Below are positions 43,472 through 49,830 of a stretch of 49,830 nt of DNA, one piece after another. Where the stretch lies: assembly GCA_003171315.1 (NCBI GenBank), contig PMYE01000126.1:1-49830 (forward strand), written 5' to 3'. A program made the translations under genes and the position numbers. Source of the DNA: Acidobacteriaceae bacterium (GTDB lineage: Bacteria; Acidobacteriota; Terriglobia; Terriglobales; Acidobacteriaceae). The notes below the pieces were generated by a model. The model worked only from the letters and a program-made list of their open reading frames with translations, was not told the origin of the DNA and made no database searches. Within the stretch, counting starts at the first letter, position 1. The number at the start of each line of letters is the position of its first letter.

Positions 43472-43575
43472 CTACGCCACCCCCCTTTGCAGGGATACCT
43501 TCTCGTGCTCTAAGACCGATTTGAGCGTCCCCAGTCCCTGTAGCCCATCATCTTGCGAAAATTCTGCTCGGTCAT
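43472..43575 (-). pseudogene. Frameshifted C-terminal transposase remnant
   Basis: Minus-strand ATG 43575 reads MTEQNFRKMMGYRD. The adjacent frame then gives LGTLKSVLEHEKVSLQRGVA and a TAG at 43472-43474. Loss of one C in GACCTG would explain the shift. The joined ending NFRKMMGYRDLGTL is like the C-terminus of mutator-type (IS256-like) transposases, judged by eye. It lies in the 246-bp gap between the esterase and hydroxylase genes. Confidence 0.4.
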
Positions 43576-43632
43576 CGGCAACGCGCCTTATGCACGCGAC
43601 GAAAGCGCTGTAAAAAACAGGGCTGGGAGAGA

Positions 43633-44619
43633 TTACTGCTGAGGCCGGGATTTGGCGGTGAGGGAACTGCGGTGGGTGCCGAACCAGCGGTCGAAGGGGA
43701 TTTCCTCGCCGCCGTAGTTGCAGGTGAAAATGCGGTGGTGAAGGTAGTGAAAGTAGGAGCCGGAGGGGAACGCCTTTTCGGCAAGGGGTTTCTCGAAGCC
43801 GTGATGGCCGGCGGCCGGGCCAAACGCGCCGGCGTGTTCGCTGTTGAAGAGGAAATGGATGGGATGGGAGGGGACAATGAAATGGATCAGGGAGCCGCTG
43901 AAATAGAGAAGGTGCTCAATGGGGTGCATGGACAGGCCGGACCAGGGGCCGGGGTTGGTATTTTTGTGGTGCAGGTAATGGGCGGCTTTGTAAAGGGGAC
44001 GCCAGTGGATGAGGCGGTGGACCCAGTAGAAATGAAAGTCGCGCCAGTAAGGTATCAGGCAGAGCCAGACGGCGAAGTAAACGGGATGGGAGTTCCAGTC
44101 CACGTAAGGAACTTTCTTGTTGGCAAGGGCCCAGAAGTAAATGACTTCGTAAGCGGTCCAGATGGTGCAGCCGCTGGCGCAACTCCAGAAAATGTTGTCC
44201 AGGGTCTGGTTGCGAAAGAGAAACTTGGGGTCGTTGCGGCTGGGCCAGCGGATGTCGTATTTGCGGTTGGTGCCTTGGAGTTTTAGCACGTAGAGCAGGA
44301 GATGCCAGCCGCCATAGATGGCCCAGGCCAAACCCAGGTTGCGGAGGAACAGGAGGGCGATCCAGCCCGGTTTCAAATCGACGCAGCGGGGCACAGCGGG
44401 CTGGAAGTGAAACCAGATGAAAATGGTGATGAGGAGGTAAATGGTGCTCCAGGGCCACAGAAAACCGGGGTAGGAAAACACCCACTTGAGCGATTGGGCC
44501 AGGCGCGGTGGCCAATGGAACAGGGGCGTGTCCTTGGTGCCATTGGTCGGAATCCACTCGCCACGGGCGTTGCGAATACAGGTATCGGGCTGTTGCACGG
44601 AGTCATTATCACACAGCAC
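43633..44619 (-). CDS. Membrane di-iron fatty-acid hydroxylase / sterol desaturase family
   Basis: 328 residues, integral membrane, with about four helices. The iron-binding histidine boxes are HFYWVHRLIH (196-205), HYLHH (214-218), HPIEH (232-236) and HYLHH (291-295), the hallmark of the fatty-acid-hydroxylase superfamily. It would oxidise a lipid (fatty acyl, carotenoid or sterol-like) using O2. The start is GTG 44619 or the GTG at residue 8; no Shine-Dalgarno stands out. It is flanked upstream by a MITE-like repeat. Confidence 0.9.
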   Translation of the reverse strand: MLCDNDSVQQPDTCIRNARGEWIPTNGTKDTPLFHWPPRLAQSLKWVFSYPGFLWPWSTIYLLITIFIWFHFQPAVPRCVDLKPGWIALLFLRNLGLAWAIYGGWHLLLYVLKLQGTNRKYDIRWPSRNDPKFLFRNQTLDNIFWSCASGCTIWTAYEVIYFWALANKKVPYVDWNSHPVYFAVWLCLIPYWRDFHFYWVHRLIHWRPLYKAAHYLHHKNTNPGPWSGLSMHPIEHLLYFSGSLIHFIVPSHPIHFLFNSEHAGAFGPAAGHHGFEKPLAEKAFPSGSYFHYLHHRIFTCNYGGEEIPFDRWFGTHRSSLTAKSRPQQ

Positions 44620-44644
44620 GGGCGGCGATGTGAGGGAAGATTAG

Positions 44645-44757
44645 AGCGGTTCCACAATACTTGTAGCCGTTTCCGGCGGTGGCACAAGGTGGGTTTTTCT
44701 TGAGGAAAAACCCACTTAGCTGTTGTTACTTCGGCATACAGCAATTGTGGAACCGCT
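44645..44757. repeat. MITE-like repeat with perfect 14-bp terminal repeats
   Basis: AGCGGTTCCACAAT (44645-44658) and ATTGTGGAACCGCT (44744-44757) are exact complements 113 bp end to end. Inside, TGGGTTTTTC (44690-44699) pairs with GAAAAACCCA (44705-44714). The terminal repeat resembles those of family C (AGTGGTTGCACAAA, AGCGTGTTCAAAAA). No coding potential. The remaining gap to 44869 shows nothing else. Confidence 0.75.
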
Positions 44758-44869
44758 GTAAGCGCCGAACTTCCATTTTAAGCGCCAATAAACCCGTCGA
44801 GGGCCGCCCCCCGGAACCCGGCGCGGCCAGGGCGTCTCCGTCGACGCGCCGGCAGGAAACTGAGTTCTG

Positions 44870-45901
44870 CTATGTTGCCGCTCTATATACTGCCAAGACA
44901 TTCTCCGGCGGCACGTCGGGCTGGAACAGATGCGCAGGCGCAAGGATGTAACCGCCGCCGGCTCCCAACACCTCGCAGTAGCGCCGCGCCTCGGCTTCGA
45001 CCTCGGAAGGCGTTCCCTCCAGCAGCAGCTTCTGCATGTCGATGCCGCCATGGAAACTCAGCCGGCCGCCGAATTTCTGTTTGAGACTTTCCGGCTGCAT
45101 CTCCGCGCACGTCGGTTGAATGGGATCGAGCACGTCCACGCCGCATTCGATCAGATCGGGAACAAACCGCCAGATCGTGCCGCAACTATGGTAAAGCGCG
45201 CGTCCGCCGAGCGAGTGAATCCGGCTGGTCATCTCTTTCAGGTAGGGCGCAACGAACTCGCGGAACATGGCCATGGAGATGAGCGGCCCACGCTGCGTGC
45301 CCAGGTCGCTGATGACCAGATAGAGGTCAATCCGTCCGCCGGTGATTTCCGCCGCGCGGGTGTAATCCTCCAAATAAAAGTCCGTGAACTTGCGCGATAG
45401 AAAGTGGACCCACTCCGGCCGCTCCGCCATGTCCACGAACATGTCCTCCCAGCCGCGCACCAGCGCCGGCCGCTGCCAGATGTCGGCAAACCCGTAAAGC
45501 AGCGCGTGCCGCTCGTAGCGCGCGCACTGGGCTTTCAGTTGCGAGCGGTCCAGACAATCCGGCGACGGCCACGGGAACGACTCCAGTTCCCCGAAGCTGC
45601 TCGCGCCCGCCAGCGCGCCTTTGCCGTCCTGGCGCATCGGTCCCCACGGCGTCTGGAGATAGACATACCGTTCGCCCCAAAAATTCTGGAACAAACCGCC
45701 GCCCAACTCCCGCTCAGGCGGTTCCGTCGTTTCCAGATGCCGCACATCCACGCCCAGCGAATCGAGCAGACGGTCTTTGTCGGAGTGGCCGATGTGCGCA
45801 AACAGCCGCTGCATCGTCGGCGGCTCCGCCCAAAAATCGCGCGGGGTCCGGTCCGGCTGCTCGTGCCGCAATGCCGTTAGTACTCGTTCTCTTGAGGTCA
45901 T
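44870..45901 (-). CDS. Uroporphyrinogen-decarboxylase-family protein, second paralogue
   Basis: 343 residues from ATG 45901 (AAGGA 5 nt upstream; the frame is open 48 bp more). URO-D fold with MTSRERVLTALRHEQPDRTP at the start, the HxC pair H238/C240 (YHSCG), and H324 (APAHLFQPDVPPEN) where many relatives carry Cys or His. The YHSCG version differs from the HICGN version at 8164-9189, so it belongs to another branch. Probably a methyl- or alkyl-transferase or a lyase of unknown substrate. No corrinoid protein nearby. Confidence 0.82.
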   Translation of the reverse strand: MTSRERVLTALRHEQPDRTPRDFWAEPPTMQRLFAHIGHSDKDRLLDSLGVDVRHLETTEPPERELGGGLFQNFWGERYVYLQTPWGPMRQDGKGALAGASSFGELESFPWPSPDCLDRSQLKAQCARYERHALLYGFADIWQRPALVRGWEDMFVDMAERPEWVHFLSRKFTDFYLEDYTRAAEITGGRIDLYLVISDLGTQRGPLISMAMFREFVAPYLKEMTSRIHSLGGRALYHSCGTIWRFVPDLIECGVDVLDPIQPTCAEMQPESLKQKFGGRLSFHGGIDMQKLLLEGTPSEVEAEARRYCEVLGAGGGYILAPAHLFQPDVPPENVLAVYRAAT

Positions 45902-46347
45902 GTTTTCCTTGACTCTATTGTCACATCCGCCGCCCGGTTGGCTTCCCATTTAAATTTCCCGTTTTTAAATTGTTTGCCCGCAACTTAGCAAACCTTTTTC
46001 GCGGTTTTCTTCCCGCTCTACAGATTTGCCCTCCGCCTTGTCCGGTGAAGCGCACATGGGAGATCCGGGCTGGTCTCACGCCGGGAGCTCACGCAGTTGT
46101 AGAAATGTGAATTCTATGTGAATTCGTCAAATCTTAATCTTGCTCTGCGAGTCTTGCAGGTGGAGCGGAGAAGAGGTTCTTCGCCGGTTCGAAGCTCTTC
46201 CTCCCGCATGCGCCTGGTGCGCGTACTACATGGGTTTTTGCAATCGTTCCTATTTCATGCGTCCGGGTTGCAGCAGAGGATTGCGCTCATTGCGCACGCG
46301 GGCGCGGTCATCATTCCAACCCGATTCCAAAGAAAAGAGAGGCCCAA
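45902..46347. promoter_or_regulatory. Divergent control region with tandem 10-mer (URO-D / porin)
   Basis: 446 bp, no gene supported. The 10-mer ATGTGAATTC occurs twice in tandem (46105-46114 and 46116-46125), an 11-bp period or one helical turn, about 225 bp before the porin start. TTGTAG lies just upstream at 46097-46102. A long leader with stem-forming GC-rich stretches follows. AGAGAGG near 46335-46341 is the porin ribosome site. Confidence 0.4.
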
Positions 46348-48168
46348 ATGAAATTGACAGTGAAAGCGGCTGCCGCGGCACTTCTGGCAGCTAGTCTCGT
46401 TGTTTCCTACGCACAAACCGGCGGCTCAACACCGCCGGCGAAGAAGCACGCCGCGGCCAAGAAACCCGCTGCGCCGGCCGGTCCCACCGTGCAGGAACAG
46501 ATCGACCAAATGAAGCAGCAATTTCAGGGCGAGATCGACGGCCTGAAGGCTGATCTCGCCGCCAAGGACGCGCAACTGCAGCAGGCGCAGCAAGCCGCCG
46601 CCGACGCGCAGGCTGCCGCACAGAAGGCGCAGGCCGCGGCCGACGCGCAGCAGCAGGCGTTCACTGAAAACTCGGCTGCCGTCTCGACCCTGCAAAGCAC
46701 CGTAAGCGACCTGAAGACCAACCAGCTTTCTCTTACCACCACGGTCTCCGACGAGACCACGAGCATCAAGAAGGCGATCAACAATCCCGACGTCCTTCAT
46801 TTCAAGGGAATCACGCTGTCGCCGACAGGCTCCTTCCTGGCGGCTGAAACCGTGAACCGCACCGGGGCCACAGGCGGCGACATCAACACAGCGTTCACCG
46901 GCGTGCCGCTGCAGTACTCCGACGCGTACCAGTTGAGCGAGTTTCAGGGTTCAGGCCGCCAGTCGCGTCTCGCACTCAAAGCCGTCGGCAAGCTGCCCTC
47001 GTTTACGATAACCGGCTACTACGAGATGGACTGGCTGAGCTCGGGCACCACTTCAAACAACAACCAATCGAACAGCTACACGCTGCGCCAGCGCCAGTTG
47101 TGGGCCGACGCCAAGACCAACAGCGGCTGGGACTTCTCCGGAGGCCAGGGCTGGTCGCTGGCGGCGGAAACCACCAAGGGCCTGACGCGAGGCACCGAGA
47201 TTCTGCCGTCTACCATCGATGCACAGTACGAAGCCGGCTTCGTGTGGACGCGCCAGTACAGCTTCCGCGTCTCCAAGGACATCGGCAAGGCCGCCTTCAT
47301 CGGCGCTTCCGTTGAAAGCGCCGAGATGCTGAACCCCTCCGGCCAGGGCCTGCCGACCAACGAGCTGTTTGGTTCTACCGGAACCGGCGGCGGCCTCTAC
47401 GACAATCAGGCCAACTACTCGTTCAACTACACTCCGGACTTCGTTGTAAAGATGGCCTTCGAGCCCGGCTGGGGCCACTGGGAAGTCTTCGGCATCGACC
47501 GCAACTTCCGTGACCGCATCTATCCCACCACGGGCAGCCCGTACAACTCCACGGCCACTGGCGCGGGCATCGGCGGCGGCTTCCGCGCCCCGCTTGTCGG
47601 CGCGAATAAGGTCGTAATCGGCTTGAAGGGACTGTGGGGCCAGGGCGTCGGACGCTACGGCTCATCGACCATCGCTGATGTCACCCTGCGTCCCAATGCA
47701 ACCATCTCTCCCATCCACGGCTTCTCCGCGCTCAGCACGATCGAGATGAATCCCACGCCGAATTTCAACCTCTACTTTAACTACGGCGGAGATTATCTCG
47801 ACCGCGACTACGTGCTCAGCGGGTCAACCCAGATTGGCTACGGCACACGCAGCGCGAGCATGACGGGCTGCTTGACTGAGACGATGAACGGTACCGCAGC
47901 CGCCGGAGGCGCAGCGTCCATTACGCCCGCCGGTTGCACCGGCAGCAACAAAGACGTGCAGGAGTTCACGGCCGGCTACTGGTGGAACATCCACAACAGT
48001 CCCAAGGGCCGTCTGCGTCAGGGCATCCAGTACAGCTTGATGCGGCGCGATCTGTGGTCGGGCGCGGGCAGCACGGTAGCTCCTACGGGCGGCACTGCGA
48101 ATCCCACCGGCGGCGCCCATGGCGACGACAACATGATCTTCACCTCGTTCCGCTATTACCTGCCGTAA
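46348..48168 (+). CDS. Outer-membrane porin with periplasmic coiled coil
   Basis: 606 residues. A signal peptide (1-22, cut after SYA) is followed by a Lys/Ala/Pro-rich stretch and a long heptad coiled coil (about 45-140: QEQIDQMKQQFQGEIDGLK, then AQQAAADAQAAAQKA), then a beta-barrel (about 145-606) of alternating strands. It ends in FTSFRYYLP, close to the terminal aromatic signal for barrel insertion. The coiled coil may trimerise or bind the cell wall. The layout is common in Acidobacteriota. It is monocistronic, with a strong terminator after it. Confidence 0.85.
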   Translation: MKLTVKAAAAALLAASLVVSYAQTGGSTPPAKKHAAAKKPAAPAGPTVQEQIDQMKQQFQGEIDGLKADLAAKDAQLQQAQQAAADAQAAAQKAQAAADAQQQAFTENSAAVSTLQSTVSDLKTNQLSLTTTVSDETTSIKKAINNPDVLHFKGITLSPTGSFLAAETVNRTGATGGDINTAFTGVPLQYSDAYQLSEFQGSGRQSRLALKAVGKLPSFTITGYYEMDWLSSGTTSNNNQSNSYTLRQRQLWADAKTNSGWDFSGGQGWSLAAETTKGLTRGTEILPSTIDAQYEAGFVWTRQYSFRVSKDIGKAAFIGASVESAEMLNPSGQGLPTNELFGSTGTGGGLYDNQANYSFNYTPDFVVKMAFEPGWGHWEVFGIDRNFRDRIYPTTGSPYNSTATGAGIGGGFRAPLVGANKVVIGLKGLWGQGVGRYGSSTIADVTLRPNATISPIHGFSALSTIEMNPTPNFNLYFNYGGDYLDRDYVLSGSTQIGYGTRSASMTGCLTETMNGTAAAGGAASITPAGCTGSNKDVQEFTAGYWWNIHNSPKGRLRQGIQYSLMRRDLWSGAGSTVAPTGGTANPTGGAHGDDNMIFTSFRYYLP

Positions 48169-48190
48169 GCCAACCATCTCGGCCCAAAGC

Positions 48191-48222
48191 AAAAGGGGCA
48201 GTCCGCAATGGGCTGCCCCTTC
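48191..48222. terminator. Bidirectional intrinsic terminator between porin and tsf
   Basis: AAGGGGCAG (48193-48201) pairs with CTGCCCCTT (48213-48221); TCC/GGG extends the stem with one G-U pair around loop GCAAT. AAAA precedes and TTCTCATTT follows, so each convergent gene gets a terminator. Confidence 0.85.
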
Positions 48223-48243
48223 TCATTTGAACGCGAATCGCGT

Positions 48244-48897
48244 TTATTCCGCCGCTTCCACCGGCTTGGTCTGCGCGACCGTCCAGTCGGGCGCGCCCAC
48301 CTTGAACCGCGCAAAGCGCCGCACCGTGATGTTCTCGCCCAGCTTGGCCACCTTCTGCGCGATCAGTTCCTTCACGCTGATGGCCTGGTCCTTGATGAAG
48401 GGCTGCTCCAGCAGGCAAACCTCCTCGTAGAACTTGGCCATCTTGCCCTCGACAATCTTTTCGATGACGGCGGCGGGCTTGCCCGTGGCGGCGGCCTGGG
48501 CGCGGCAGATCTCCTTCTCGCGCTCCAGATCTTCGGCGGTCACGTCATCGGGCTTCACGTAGCGCGGATCGCTGGCGGCGATGTGCATGGCCACGTCCTT
48601 CAGCAGCTCCTGAAAATCCTCGGTGCGGGCCACGAAATCGCTCTCGCAGTTCAGCTCCACCAGCACGGCGATCTTGGCGCCGGCGTGGATGTAGCTGCCC
48701 ACCGCGCCTTCGTTGGTCGCGCGGGAGGCCTTCTTTTGCGCCGAGGCCATGCCCCGCTTGCGCAGCACCACGAAGGCTTCCTCGATGTTTCCCTTGGTCT
48801 CCTGCAGAGCCTTCAGGCAATCGCCCATGGGCGCGCCTGACTTCTCGCGGAGTTCTTTCACCAGCCTGGCATCAATCTTCTCAGTCACAGTCGTCAT
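48244..48897 (-). CDS. tsf: Elongation factor Ts
   Basis: Nucleotide-exchange factor for EF-Tu. The 217 residues start with a UBA-like domain (LVKELREKSGAPMGDCLKAL, 12-31) and the core KIAVLVELNCESDFVARTEDF (the TDFVAR-like motif) follows. It is the short form, with one dimerisation module, ending with an EAAE tail. It is 132 bp downstream of rpsB on the same strand. pyrH and frr do not follow it. Confidence 0.97.
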   Translation of the reverse strand: MTTVTEKIDARLVKELREKSGAPMGDCLKALQETKGNIEEAFVVLRKRGMASAQKKASRATNEGAVGSYIHAGAKIAVLVELNCESDFVARTEDFQELLKDVAMHIAASDPRYVKPDDVTAEDLEREKEICRAQAAATGKPAAVIEKIVEGKMAKFYEEVCLLEQPFIKDQAISVKELIAQKVAKLGENITVRRFARFKVGAPDWTVAQTKPVEAAE

Positions 48898-48963
48898 CTC
48901 TCATCCATAACAGTTAAGAATTCACAATCCTGTTGCGCGCCGGTGAATTTCCGGCACAAGAAA

Positions 48964-48993
48964 AGCGTGGCGGCAGGATGGAGCGGCCACGCT
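48964..48993 (-). terminator. Attenuator-like hairpin between rpsB and tsf
   Basis: On the minus strand AGCGTGGC (48993-48986) pairs exactly with GCCACGCT (48971-48964) and is followed by TTTCTT. Within the rpsB-tsf operon it would lower tsf read-through or mark an mRNA 3' end. Confidence 0.6.
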
Positions 48994-49029
48994 GTTCCCG
49001 AACCTGCGCATGGTTCCGCGCGGCGCGGA

Positions 49030-49830
49030 TTACTGACCGCCTTCCGCTACTTCGTCCTCTTCCATCAGGGCCGCAACCGCCGCGGGCGCCTTGCGAATGC
49101 CGCCGCCCAGCGCCGCTTCCATATCGACGTCTTCGCCCGCCGCGGACTCGGCGGAGATCTCGACGCCTTCCTCCGCGGCTACGGTCTCGGCAGCCTCTTC
49201 CTGGAAGGCCTTGTCGCCCAGCAGGTTCACGCCCTCGGCGGCGGAGTCGGCAATCTTCGAGGTGAAGAGGCGAATGGCGCGCAGCGCATCGTCGTTGCCC
49301 GGGATCACGTAGTCCACCACCGTGGGATCGCAGTTGGTGTCGACCACGGCAACCACGGGAATGCCCAACTTGCGCGCTTCCTTCACCGCAATCGTCTCGT
49401 TGTTCGAGTCCACCACGAAGAGCGCGTCGGGCAGGCGCTTCATGTTCTTGATGCCGGCCAGATTGGCCTGCAGGTGCTTGCGCTCGCGCTCCAGGCGAAT
49501 GACTTCCTTCTTGGTCAGCAGGTCGTAGCGGCCGTCCGCGGCCATCTCATCCAGTTCCTGAAGGCGCTTCACCGACTTCTGCACGGTCACCCAGTTGGTC
49601 AGCAAGCCGCCCAGCCAGCGCTGGTTGATGTACGGCATCCCGGCGCGTGTGGCCTCTTCGGCCACTGCATCCTGGGCCTGGCGCTTGGTGCCGACAAAGA
49701 GAATGGTCTTGCCGCCGGCGCACAGTTCTGTGACAAACTTCGACGCATCCTTGAAGAGCTTGAGCGTCTTCTGCAGGTCGATGATGTAGATACCGTTGCG
49801 CTCGCCAAAGATATATTCCTTCATCTTCGG
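49030..49830 (-). CDS. rpsB: Ribosomal protein S2, 5' end beyond the window
   Basis: 30S subunit protein. The visible 266 codons begin inside the protein ([20 protein letters not shown]); the usual first ~25 residues with the GVHFGHQTR motif lie past the right edge. The apparent Met at 49824 is internal. [23 protein letters not shown] and the VVDTNCDP region are all typical. The C-terminal 50 residues form an acidic Ala/Glu-rich extension, common in this phylum. Confidence 0.97.
   Translation of the reverse strand, partial: PKMKEYIFGERNGIYIIDLQKTLKLFKDASKFVTELCAGGKTILFVGTKRQAQDAVAEEATRAGMPYINQRWLGGLLTNWVTVQKSVKRLQELDEMAADGRYDLLTKKEVIRLERERKHLQANLAGIKNMKRLPDALFVVDSNNETIAVKEARKLGIPVVAVVDTNCDPTVVDYVIPGNDDALRAIRLFTSKIADSAAEGVNLLGDKAFQEEAAETVAAEEGVEISAESAAGEDVDMEAALGGGIRKAPAAVAALMEEDEVAEGGQ

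Overview
This window looks like chromosomal DNA of a high-GC Acidobacteriota bacterium, most likely from the Terriglobia. That assignment is an inference. It rests on gene content (sufBCDSU-sufT, a coiled-coil outer-membrane porin, Fe/Mn-type housekeeping genes in small clusters, the C-terminus of a TonB-dependent receptor) and on many short palindromic repeats of a kind I associate with this phylum. No rRNA, tRNA or CRISPR array was seen. The last gene, rpsB, runs off the right edge.

Layout. 1-2.8 kb: a repeat pair, then frr, lipA, a small membrane protein and a cytochrome c lipoprotein, all on the minus strand. 2.8-6.8 kb: a cysteine-synthase remnant, dacB (PBP4 type), a VapBC-type toxin-antitoxin pair and a membrane-anchored orphan gene. 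6.8-12.9 kb: folP, a repeat cluster, a URO-D-family protein divergent from a LarA-type nickel racemase, purA and a DUF4440 protein. 13.0-19.3 kb: the Fe-S assembly operon sufBCDSU plus sufT, behind a promoter and a perfect 29-bp operator palindrome. 19.3-25.0 kb, minus strand: era, a transglutaminase-like protein, corC-ybeY and phoH, with two small membrane-protein genes interspersed. 25.5-28.6 kb: a sodium/solute symporter and a convergent HNH nuclease / D12-class adenine methylase pair. 28.8-32.9 kb: DUF503, an M50 protease, trpS and scpA. 33.0-36.5 kb: a lower-GC segment bounded by an IS remnant and an IS5-family element, holding a phosphotriesterase-family hydrolase, a RhaT-like transporter and a dead TonB-receptor end. 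36.5-46 kb: a ROK kinase, a large PIG-L deacetylase, a Tat-exported double alpha/beta-hydrolase, a fatty-acid hydroxylase and a second URO-D-family protein. 46-49.8 kb: the porin, tsf and rpsB.

The most striking theme is repeats. At least two families of short non-coding elements (about 110-160 bp) lie between genes. One family has a hairpin core whose sequence differs between copies but always pairs with itself, and an empty insertion site in this same window defines the ends of one copy. In addition, folP, era, trpS and the PIG-L gene each carry a short in-frame extra segment, and in three of them that segment contains a perfect DNA palindrome. This resembles the in-frame palindromic elements known from Rickettsia and is the best candidate here for an undescribed system. 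Several elements, and the IS, sit at CTAG/YTAR sites, and at two places a gene's stop codon coincides with an element end.
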